The notes beneath the pieces are model-generated. The model did no database searches and was not told where the DNA came from. It saw nothing but the letters and a program-made list of their open reading frames with translations. Below are positions 48,601-56,671 of a DNA stretch of 64,000 nucleotides, piece after piece (the stretch's first letter is position 1; the number at the start of each line of letters is the position of its first letter). The DNA is from Helicobacter bilis (GTDB lineage Bacteria; Campylobacterota; Campylobacteria; Campylobacterales; Helicobacteraceae). The position numbers were made by a program, and so were the translations under genes. The stretch covers positions 2,542,001-2,606,000 of the forward strand of contig NZ_CP019645.1 of NCBI RefSeq assembly GCF_001999985.1, read 5' to 3'.

Positions 48601-51600
48601 AGATTCTACATTAAGCCAAAAAGATAATCTCTCTGGCGGAAGTGGAAACAAATCTTTAGAATCCATGCAAACTCCTTTAACAAATAACCACATTATACCA
48701 CAAAACCTGCCAGAAGTCTATAAACACATGTTAGATGAAATCGACAAACAAGCAAAACAAGATTATAAAACAAGCATTGATAACTTGCAAAACGCCCTAA
48801 ATGATACAGACTTTAAAGCCACATTACTGCAAGGTTACAAACAAGTAACAGATGACGCAATTGAAAGCTTAGGACTTGATAATCAACTCACAAATACTTT
48901 AATACGAGAAACACAAAAGCTAGAATCTAAACCAAATATAAGTCTAAGCGAAGCGATAGAATTACGCAAAAATATAAATGAAATCATGCGAAATTATGAA
49001 AAAAGCAGCAGTGATTTAAAGAAATTTAGGGCAAATAAACACCTAGATAACATAAAAGATAATATCGATAATGCTATTAAAAATGCCTTAGATTCTAAAG
49101 TCGCACAGAATGAAGTACATTTAGGGCGTAATATTGAAAGTAAAGATGTCTCGTTGAGTGAAGTAAAAACATATCTAAAGCAAAATACACCCAATGCAAA
49201 CGCATTAGATAAAGAAACAGCCATTAAACTACTTGATGAAATTCAAGGCGAACCAATCCCAGCACATTTAAGCACAGATGAGTTTTTAAACGGATTTAGT
49301 CATATAGTAAATAAAGAAAACTTTGTAACTCACTTGCAAAAAGCAACAGATTCAAAACAAAGAATAGAAGCCCTAAATCTAGTCGAACCAACACAAAAAA
49401 GACCAGATTTTACGCTAGATACAATCAATAAAGATGGGCAGCCCACAAAAGAGTTTATAAAAGTTTTTCAAGCCGAAAAGAGAAATAAATTTTATGTATT
49501 AATAACAGCTAGAGATAATGAAAACTTTCTTTTAACAGGAATGCCAACAACTAAATTAAGAGAAGTAAGAAAAAGAATAAACAATGCGGAAGCTATAGAA
49601 GCACGAGATTCAGGCGTGGTTTCGTCCGCACAAAGTCCTATTGATAATACGCCAACTCCAGCAAACAATCCTACCCAAAAAACATTAACGCGTCAAGAAG
49701 CAGACGAACTTTTTTCAAACTTTCAACAAGCAAATAAAAACTACGCACAAATAAAAGAGTCTTTAAATGACAAATTTGCCAAAGCCCTAACCAAAGGCAT
49801 GAATAAAAAAGACTTAGATTCAAGACTTACCATAGAGCAATGGAAACAAAGAGTGCTAGACACACAATGGGGTGATAGCATAAAAGGGCTAGAGAACACA
49901 ATATTTAAAAACTTTAATCCAAGAATGCAAAAACACACACAAATGCTAACAATACTTAGGGCATTAGACAGAAATGTAAAGCTAAATGATGATACATTCC
50001 CAATTGATTTTACTAAGATTTTAAGCGATATTGAGAATCTAGAAAAGCTTACACTGCACCCTGAAATCTATCCTATACTCGATACTTTTAAAAGCTATGC
50101 TAAAAGCTATCAATTCGCCCAAGAAATAAGCAAAGCAAAAGCATTAGAAAACCAAGTAGGCAGCGGTGCATTAGCCACAACACTAGAGGGCAGAATAAAA
50201 GTCTTTTTAACCAATAGATTATTTAAAAAGCTTTTTGCCTTTATCCCTTACATAGGCGATAATGCAGCCATAACAAAAGCCTTGCAAAGTGCTATAAAAG
50301 ATTTAAAATACCCAAGTGAAATCACACTAGAAACGCTTAAAGTGCTAAATAAAGCAGATTTAGACAAAGGCTTTAAACCCATAAAAGATAAAGAGAATAA
50401 ACCAAGATTTGAATACAAGGCAAACACACCTTTAAGTGATAAAGAATTACAGAGCCAAATAAGAGGTAATACACAGATATTAACCCCAAAAGATACAAGC
50501 GAGATAGAAGCCATTGCAAGTAATCCACTCATTCAAAACATGGAGAGACAAGCAAAGTATAATGAAGAACTCACACAAAAAATAAGCCAATTTGAAGCAA
50601 ATAAAGAAAACATTCAACAAGATATATTAAATAATCTAGTTGTTGCCACACAAGAGATAAAGCAAAACACAGAGTTATTAAAACAACTAGCCCAACAACT
50701 CACACACAATAACCCAATCCACACGCCAAATAAAAGCATAATAAAAGCAGAGGCAAATAATGAAACCTATTTCATAACAACAGATAAAAACAACATCACA
50801 GCCATAGAAAAACAAGAATTGCAGCTAGCACAGCCAAAAACTTATGATGAGTTAATGCAAAGAGACAAAAACGAAAACGCAACACTAGAATCATACAGAG
50901 ACCAATATGCAGATATAGCAGAGATAAAAGAAGCACAAGCACAGAAGCAATTGTTGTTAGAGTATAAGCCAGAAGTTGCGAAAGCTAGTGAAACAATAGA
51001 AAAAGGCGTAGATGAAAAAATAAAAGTGTTACCTAAAATCAACTTAAATACAGCAAAAAGAGGCGAGATAAAAGAATACTTGTCGCAAATTTTAAAGCCG
51101 ATTTTAGACAAACCTTTGAGAAATACGCAGGGCTTACAAGCCTATTTAAATAACGCTTCAATCGATAAAATGATAAGCGATAAAGCCATAACAAAAAGCG
51201 TAGAAAACGGATTTAGTAAGCAAGAACACTTAGAAGCGGTGGCGGATATAGAAAGGCTTTTTAGCATCTCTAAAGAAGCAATCGCACACAGCCACAGAGA
51301 GAATAACCCGGGCGTAATCATTCACAGATTAAACGCACCTTTTAAAGAATCTAATGCACTGATAACGACAAAAGAAAGCCTAGATAAAAATAAAAATAGA
51401 ATATATAGTGTAGAGTTAGAATTAACCCCTCGCTTCAACACTTCTACACGCCCGACAGATATAGAAGCTAACAAGGGCGGTTTTAACTCACTAAATGGAC
51501 AAGGCGGACAAAACTTACCGACTATTGCTAAAACCGATACCGACATTATACCACAAAAGCTAACAGAACGCATAAAAAACGATTTAGATTCTAACGATTA

Positions 51601-52990
51601 TGCAGAAATGCTAAAAAGTTTAAAGCAATTAGAAAATAAACAAGCAGAGATTGATACATTTACAAATGAAGCCAACTTAATACGCAACACTTTAGAAAAG
51701 CAAGAGACAGAGAAATATGAAAAAATAGTAAGTCCTTTATTTGATAAATATCCAATAATGAAAGAGTTTTACAATGAAAGAGATATAAATACACATATCT
51801 ATTTTAAACGCTTTAAAAACGAGTTTTTAGAGCGATACAACACGCAATATGATTTCTTTACTTTAGATGAAAAAGCCTTTCTAGCTAAATATCCAAATTT
51901 TACTCAACAAGACTATAAGGAAGCTACAACACAGAATCTAAAAGCCTTAAAAGATAAAAATGTAAGCATAAATGAATATGTCTCTTTTGCTAAAGAATAT
52001 ATGGATATTGTAAATAATCCTGTTTTTGAAAAGATGGCGAAAGAAATTGATTCTGTAGATAAAAAATATTGGGATACTCACTTTGAGATGAGTGAGCAAC
52101 GGGATTCTAAAGTAAATGAAATCATTGCCATACTTAAAAAGGATATTGACTCTATTGATATTGCAAACAAGGCAGATGTTAGCATTGATAATTTCCATAA
52201 ATTAGGCAGATACCTTGCATTTATGAAGCAGCCTGAATTTGGATTTGCTAACAAACTGACATTCACAAAAACTGGGTTTTTTGGAAAATTTTTAGAACAG
52301 ACAGATATAAAACAACGAGAACTTTTAGGCGAATTATTATCAGTAGAAAAACTTTTAGAGAAAGAAGGAAAAGCTAACAGAGTTTTACAAGATAGGCTTT
52401 TCACTATATTTAGGTTAATGCGAGGGGAAGAGTTACTAGATAGAGAGATAAAAGATGTACCATTAGCAAGAGAGTTGATAGAAAAACAGCTAAACATTAA
52501 ACCCATAAAAGAATTTGGCACAAACTATGCAGAACATTATCACAGCGGCGAGACTGCTATACAAAAACTCATAAATGAAGCACAAGCACATAAAGAAAGC
52601 GGAGCTAAGGGCGAGTATAAAGGACAAGTTGCAGGGGCATTTCATCGTAAAGAATTGGGGGATATTGATTTAGTATGGGGGAATGAGAAAATAGGCTTAC
52701 AAAAAATAGTAGAAAAACATTTAAACGATTTTGCAGACTTTGCAGGAAATAATCCTTATGAAAAAATGTCAAATGCAATCAATGAGATTATACAAAATGG
52801 CAAACTACTTACTGAAAATGGAGTAAATACGCTATGGTATAAAAATGGCGATGAGTATTATCTCGTGGGAATCTCAAAAGGATTTAATAAACAAGGTGAT
52901 AACAATTGGGTTATAACAAGCTACAAGAAAGATAATATTACAAATTTGCAAAAAGAAAAAGTGGATAAGCTATTCAGTAGCGATGCCTAA
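45659..52990 (+). CDS. Giant polyvalent-type protein with RelA/SpoT-like and nuclease-like modules
   Basis: The 2443-codon frame has a TTG at 45659 without a ribosome site. It is open from 45608, so the N-terminus may be missing. I read these modules: coiled coil (1-200); a segment like phage barnase/EndoU/colicin E5/RelE nucleases (about 444-535); a RelA/SpoT-like synthetase domain (about 762-898, GYKGLHLQFEFNGIKSEIQL); a second nuclease-like segment (about 1241-1315); an LPD3-like module (about 1790-1930); and a C-terminal endoribonuclease-type domain (about 2294-2440, GAFHRKELGDIDLVWG). This is the pattern of polyvalent proteins of phages and conjugative elements. Domain calls are from motif memory. 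The frame ends at a single TAA, beyond which it reopens. Confidence 0.6.
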   Translation: MPKEDKETSKVLKELEYWKTQFDKDDIASFYTIKDAQETQIAITANKQELQERKEVIDNALSEARKDIETIQREVIESNPNFMPTRQIDDFDNEATYKMEVEFDKLGMQEFQRKIESGEIQLDKPTQKTLENAYSQYNHLLQKRELLEKDLQSFKAFDDNNILKTNSTLIAQTQRVLHQIQDDISFTKEAIKDIESELSTSNKALIPLNTHAETKKEIHAFSNLLVPTQTQTKPSFATNLMKQDTQGLIPYNTPQDTKLLAYNETKLLEYKETLHALQKLDKSFKDFMSMPFSIIVDSKGNALPLTSQAIKNFIFHNLYKEFMSATKALNKPLAQLDFKPLSNEIKALPYKANANLKAHLRDINAKTNDFLDSMQEFKNTTKEIKLLPYNKPSENEVVAVDRFRNVLGDNFTTKPNNDKPITDYQVTMEVEPYVRDLAKLKGNEIYADLQNLVNKHREMFDKPSDVFKLIKEIKKNPEFFYNNNRLDAALIVKRLSDNKIGKMGVKKDDGEVIHATKVREKDLIRLKKVSDKFADSVGIIQTFTQQGSKNDKSLNGLPNNETNPTTKQEISKEIESKSTQEKEKKERMHRGVYSVYYDDIMIDFRKKYDPDDDLWFMKHAKLEYSDNGEEVYAALKHLNEVRDNVSIKYDDYVAATEQVKNSLNRAALDIIDDFKACDEALEAIEKIQTKLLDDYPFNQKRDTTKSQKHKNIESKSTQEIVKQVKQSGKSVRERQELIDKNKTTETFTDKQGNTHSVKDFSNHLHTQAKEQESNFKGFLQGLKTENNAIIDTHITKSIESIESKIRRKNGNTDDMADFLRASILVDTNKDLDTQLLNLVNALEKQGIRPNIELKHRTSGYKGLHLQFEFNGIKSEIQLHTKQGWEIKKKQDEIYQVLREEEVKGTLSFEERQNLMRKSKRLGESHEFSINDFASFEPISTTSSYSEKSVLRLKEVESYSSQESFLNSKPLLSEPDKAYNRLDSTLSQKDNLSGGSGNKSLESMQTPLTNNHIIPQNLPEVYKHMLDEIDKQAKQDYKTSIDNLQNALNDTDFKATLLQGYKQVTDDAIESLGLDNQLTNTLIRETQKLESKPNISLSEAIELRKNINEIMRNYEKSSSDLKKFRANKHLDNIKDNIDNAIKNALDSKVAQNEVHLGRNIESKDVSLSEVKTYLKQNTPNANALDKETAIKLLDEIQGEPIPAHLSTDEFLNGFSHIVNKENFVTHLQKATDSKQRIEALNLVEPTQKRPDFTLDTINKDGQPTKEFIKVFQAEKRNKFYVLITARDNENFLLTGMPTTKLREVRKRINNAEAIEARDSGVVSSAQSPIDNTPTPANNPTQKTLTRQEADELFSNFQQANKNYAQIKESLNDKFAKALTKGMNKKDLDSRLTIEQWKQRVLDTQWGDSIKGLENTIFKNFNPRMQKHTQMLTILRALDRNVKLNDDTFPIDFTKILSDIENLEKLTLHPEIYPILDTFKSYAKSYQFAQEISKAKALENQVGSGALATTLEGRIKVFLTNRLFKKLFAFIPYIGDNAAITKALQSAIKDLKYPSEITLETLKVLNKADLDKGFKPIKDKENKPRFEYKANTPLSDKELQSQIRGNTQILTPKDTSEIEAIASNPLIQNMERQAKYNEELTQKISQFEANKENIQQDILNNLVVATQEIKQNTELLKQLAQQLTHNNPIHTPNKSIIKAEANNETYFITTDKNNITAIEKQELQLAQPKTYDELMQRDKNENATLESYRDQYADIAEIKEAQAQKQLLLEYKPEVAKASETIEKGVDEKIKVLPKINLNTAKRGEIKEYLSQILKPILDKPLRNTQGLQAYLNNASIDKMISDKAITKSVENGFSKQEHLEAVADIERLFSISKEAIAHSHRENNPGVIIHRLNAPFKESNALITTKESLDKNKNRIYSVELELTPRFNTSTRPTDIEANKGGFNSLNGQGGQNLPTIAKTDTDIIPQKLTERIKNDLDSNDYAEMLKSLKQLENKQAEIDTFTNEANLIRNTLEKQETEKYEKIVSPLFDKYPIMKEFYNERDINTHIYFKRFKNEFLERYNTQYDFFTLDEKAFLAKYPNFTQQDYKEATTQNLKALKDKNVSINEYVSFAKEYMDIVNNPVFEKMAKEIDSVDKKYWDTHFEMSEQRDSKVNEIIAILKKDIDSIDIANKADVSIDNFHKLGRYLAFMKQPEFGFANKLTFTKTGFFGKFLEQTDIKQRELLGELLSVEKLLEKEGKANRVLQDRLFTIFRLMRGEELLDREIKDVPLARELIEKQLNIKPIKEFGTNYAEHYHSGETAIQKLINEAQAHKESGAKGEYKGQVAGAFHRKELGDIDLVWGNEKIGLQKIVEKHLNDFADFAGNNPYEKMSNAINEIIQNGKLLTENGVNTLWYKNGDEYYLVGISKGFNKQGDNNWVITSYKKDNITNLQKEKVDKLFSSDA
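51521..51557 (+). repeat. 37-bp direct repeat, copy 1 (IIPQ junction)
   Basis: It is identical over 37 bp to 55912-55948. It codes for TIAKTDTDIIPQ at the end of the LPD3-like module. Confidence 0.9.
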
Positions 52991-53080
52991 GTCCTTTCCG
53001 CTCAAGGCAAATTTAATGAGTTAGAGACTCTTAACTCAACTACTACCAACATTATACCACAACAAACCCTAGAATCTACC

Positions 53081-54979
53081 ATGCAAAAGTTTAATTACGA
53101 TGAGAAAAAGGCAAAAGATTTACTAGAATGGCATAAAGATTCTAGCCCTTTAACAAAAGATGAAAATGGACTGCCTAAAGTGTTTTATCATGGCACAACA
53201 CTAAGCAGTATGAAAAGATTGCATAATAAAGAACTTAAAAAACCTTTTGAAGTCTTTAATACTAAAGATAATTCAGTTTCTAATTTTAGCATAGGCAATT
53301 GGTTTTCCAATGATAAAAACCTTGCTAAAAACTATGCAGATGATGATGAAGGAAACTTTATATATGAAGTATTTTTAAATATCAAAAAGCCCTTTATTAT
53401 GGAAAAAGAGCTTACACAAGAAAAAATAAAAGAGATTGATAAAATTTTTAAATTCACTAAAAAAGATAAAGAAAGGGGATTAAGGGCAATAGAAAATCTA
53501 AAACAAGCAAAAGCAGAGTTAAAAGAAAGCGGCTTTGAGTTTTTGCAATATGACAGAGAAAGCGTTAAGATAAGGCATATAGAAAGTGGTAAAGAGTTTA
53601 GCACACCGCTTTATAATCTAAAAAAGGAAAATTTGCATGAGAGCATAAGAGCTTACGAGGCAGATTTAAAACATAATCCTAATTTAGATGAGAGTTTGCA
53701 AGAGTTAAAAGAGCTTGATTCTCTCTTAAAAAAAGATTCGCCCACATTATATGAAGCTGGGTTTGAAAAAGAATTTTTTAAAAATGAAACCGAGCTTTAT
53801 ATCCTAGCCGCTGCAAGAGAGAATGAGAAATTACAGGAAGTAGTGGGCGGACACTATGGTGTATATGGCGGTTATGGAAGAATGTATCAAACAGCTAGAA
53901 TCTATCCATTGCAACAATTTTATAAAAAAGCAGGATATGATGGCATATTGTTTAATGATAGGGAAATAGTAGCATTTGATTCTAACCAAATAAAACATAT
54001 TGACAATAAAGGAAGCTATACAGATACAAAAGGCAATATCACTAAGACTAAACCAAAAAATAAAGAATCTACACATAAATATTTTAATGAAAATAGCCCT
54101 AATATTATGTATTCTAATCCACAACATTTAGGAGCTGGAGTCTTAAGTGGCAGTGTAGCAGGAATTGAAACTGATGAGAATGGAAACATTGTAGGATTTA
54201 ATCCTGCTAAGTTTGCCGCTGGATTCTTAGGTGGGGCGGTAGGAAGTAAGGCGGTAGCAAAAGGCTTTAAATATCTAAAAGAAAATCCGCAAGTTAAAGA
54301 AGCAGTTGTAAAAGAACTTGCCGATACTCTAGCACTAGGCTTTGACAAAGCAAGGCAAAAATACCCGCTTTTAAGCTTACTAGAGCCTAGATATATTGTG
54401 CAGAATGAAAGGGGCAGGAAAATCCAAGCTAAGAGTATGCTAAAATTAGCAGAAAAAGAAAGTCAAAAAGTGCAACTAAAAACATATAAAACACTGAAAA
54501 AATACAATATAGAATCGCTAGAAATCGCACAAGAGCAAGAATATAGAGACTTTGTGGCTGATGTATGGGATAAAAAAGGTTATGAAAAAGCCCCAAATAT
54601 TCTAAAAATTGCTACTTTACCACAGGAGCTAAAAAACGCTTTGGGTGTTAAGTTTGATGAAGTGTTTTTGACTAAAAAAGATTTAAGCCATTTTAGGACA
54701 GCACGAAAGGCAAACTACAATCAAGCATTAAGCGAGAATGAAATTTTAGAGATTCCAAGCGTTATAGCAAATGCAAAGAACGCCTATATTGACACTAGGC
54801 ATAAGAATTTTTTCATCGTATTTGCAGAGAAACAAGACAACACAAAAATAAACTTTATACATTTTAATACTGATGAGTTGGGAAATTATATCATCACCAC
54901 AAAAAAGACAAATAAAGAAGTTTTAAATGACAGGCATTATAAGCAAGTAGGGAGCGGAATCGAACCGCACATACCATAA
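53081..54979 (+). CDS. ADP-ribosyltransferase-like (ART-PolyVal-type) plus nuclease-like protein, continuation of the giant frame
   Basis: This frame is in phase with the preceding giant one and separated from it by the TAA at 52988-52990. It is open from 52991. The ATG at 53081 has no ribosome site. Residues 1-315 resemble ADP-ribosyltransferases of polyvalent proteins: LPKVFYHGT, NWFSNDKNLAKNYAD and GYDGILFNDREIVAFDSNQIK. A Gly-rich hydrophobic segment (about 345-400) and a barnase/RelE-like nuclease-type region (about 505-625, DEVFLTKKDLSHF) follow. The last residues (VGSGIEPHIP) are translated from a tRNA-like element, so the native C-terminus was probably replaced. Confidence 0.6.
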   Translation: MQKFNYDEKKAKDLLEWHKDSSPLTKDENGLPKVFYHGTTLSSMKRLHNKELKKPFEVFNTKDNSVSNFSIGNWFSNDKNLAKNYADDDEGNFIYEVFLNIKKPFIMEKELTQEKIKEIDKIFKFTKKDKERGLRAIENLKQAKAELKESGFEFLQYDRESVKIRHIESGKEFSTPLYNLKKENLHESIRAYEADLKHNPNLDESLQELKELDSLLKKDSPTLYEAGFEKEFFKNETELYILAAARENEKLQEVVGGHYGVYGGYGRMYQTARIYPLQQFYKKAGYDGILFNDREIVAFDSNQIKHIDNKGSYTDTKGNITKTKPKNKESTHKYFNENSPNIMYSNPQHLGAGVLSGSVAGIETDENGNIVGFNPAKFAAGFLGGAVGSKAVAKGFKYLKENPQVKEAVVKELADTLALGFDKARQKYPLLSLLEPRYIVQNERGRKIQAKSMLKLAEKESQKVQLKTYKTLKKYNIESLEIAQEQEYRDFVADVWDKKGYEKAPNILKIATLPQELKNALGVKFDEVFLTKKDLSHFRTARKANYNQALSENEILEIPSVIANAKNAYIDTRHKNFFIVFAEKQDNTKINFIHFNTDELGNYIITTKKTNKEVLNDRHYKQVGSGIEPHIP

Positions 54980-55024
54980 GCGAAACGCTTATGCCTCTTC
55001 CACTGAGAGCATCGCCTACTTGCT
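54942..55024 (-). other. tRNA-like inverted-repeat element (pseudo-tRNA or attachment-site remnant)
   Basis: Perfect 10-bp arms AGCAAGTAGG / CCTACTTGCT close an 83-bp unit. Read on the minus strand it has a T-arm-like GCGGTTCGATTCCGC, a D-arm-like CTCTCAGTGGAAGAG, and in the place of an anticodon arm a perfect hairpin CATAAGCG-TTT-CGCTTATG with only a 3-base loop. No CCA end is encoded. A normal tRNA is therefore unlikely. It overlaps the 3' end of the ART-like frame. Confidence 0.45.
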
Positions 55025-55206
55025 ACGCGACATCATACCACAAAATCCCAAATAAAACAAGCCCCTATATTTCAATTAAAAAAGTAAATATAATAAAAGG
55101 TGTCGCTTATGTTTTAAGCAGTTTTACGCAATAAAGCATAAGCCCCCATTATTAGCATATGCGTAGTGGGATTAACTCTAAGATAGTATAAAAAAGCCTT
55201 GCCTCA

Positions 55207-56564
55207 TTGCTTTTACTTGTAATGTTGAATGAGGGCGAAACATCTTCTTTGAATGGAAATAAAGATGTTTTTACTTTTTCAAAGTCTCAACATGACAATA
55301 TAAAAGACACAGATTTACTAAAAAATCTATATGGAAATAATAAAGAAACAAATCTATACGCAAATATGGAATCTAAAGCAAAAGAAAAAGATTTAATAAC
55401 AGAATCTAATTTCACATACACCACACAAGAAACAAAAGACATAAAAGTTTTAAGAAATGATTTAATAGGAGTATTGAGCCCATATAAAACCCAGCCCATA
55501 ACAAACAAAGAAACAGGAATGCAAGGCTTTATAACGACTGATGAGATTAATAAAATATCAAGTAAAAAGGCAATAGATAAAAGTATCGCAAACGGATTTA
55601 GTAGAGACGAGCATTTTAAAGTAGCACAAGATTTAAAAAGTTTATTTGAAAATAGTAAATTAAAAGAATCACACGCAGACAATAAGCAAAGAGAGCATAT
55701 AAAAGTGCATAGATTTATACAAGATTTAAGTATAAATGATAAAGAAGCACAAGCAAAAATCACACTATTTGAAAAAATAGAAGGGAAAAACAGAATCTAT
55801 ACTTTAGAATTAGAAGGTTTAGAAAAACCCGATTCCTTAAGCGTTAGTATGCGTAACGCAGAATCGGCGGTTAAAGCTCAATCGGTGGCGACCGCACACC
55901 CTGAAACCACTACTATTGCTAAAACCGATACCGACATTATACCACAAATGCCAAAAGATAACAGCGACCCATTAAAAACTTTTGAATATTTTAAAGATGA
56001 CTTTATTAAAGAATATCCTAAAGTTTTAGATTTTCACGATGGACACATGCCAATGGCAAATTATCTCTCATTCTATGCAAAAGAGAATATACAAGCAAAA
56101 CAACAAGCTTTATTAAACACCGTAAAAGATGAGTTTAGCAATATATTAAAAGACATAGGATTGAAGAAAGATGAGATAAAACAAGTGCTAGATCACACAA
56201 ATAAATATGATGTTGAACATTCTCTGTCAAAAAGTAAGGCAATTTTTAGATTATGCAGAAAAGAATTATAATATTTTGCCACAAGAACAACAAGTCTTAG
56301 CACAAGGCTTAATAAACAAAAAACAAGACATACTAAACGCATATGAAAGCAAAAAACCACAATACAAAGAAGTAGAGAAAAAATATAATTTAACGGCTAG
56401 CTTTTGATAACAATGCAAAAGTTTTAGTAAGTGATGAATACAACTTACTAAAAGGACTTGTTGATGAACTCTATAAGCCACAAACCCCACAAGAAATCAT
56501 AAAACAAACAAAGGCAAGTGGAAAAAGTGTAGATGAAACAAAAGAGTTAATATATAAAGCATAA
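55207..56564 (+). pseudogene. Frameshifted second copy of an LPD3-like polyvalent module
   Basis: The first frame (to 56271, possible start ATG 55222) codes for an LPD3-like module homologous to residues about 1790-1930 of the giant protein: KAIDKSIANGFSRDEH against KAITKSVENGFSKQEH, and both end TIAKTDTDIIPQ. At about 56233 (an A5 run) the reading must change frame to continue QFLDYAEKNYNILPQEQQ. At 56402-56405 (a T4 run) it changes again to reach ASGKSVDETKELIYKA and stop at 56562-56564. Each shift is explained by one inserted base. No ribosome site is seen, so it is a decayed or silent copy. Confidence 0.75.
55912..55948 (+). repeat. 37-bp direct repeat, copy 2 (IIPQ junction)
   Basis: It is identical to 51521-51557. 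The sequences on the downstream side are unrelated, while upstream parts are homologous only at the protein level. Confidence 0.9.
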
Positions 56565-56671
56565 GAAATTAGAATCTAAAAAACCTAGATTTTCAATCTT
56601 TTTAATAATAAGCTATAATCACACTTTTATTTTCTTTAAATATCTACATATTAATTCACTAAAGGAATCTA

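Noticed and set aside
54942..55024. Ordinary tRNA gene
   Set aside because: The anticodon arm has only a 3-base loop, the T-stem has a mismatch and no CCA end is encoded, so I list it only as tRNA-like.
39585..56564. Complete prophage or conjugative element
   Set aside because: No integrase, terminase, capsid, portal, tail assembly, relaxase or type IV secretion gene can be read; only large accessory proteins are present.
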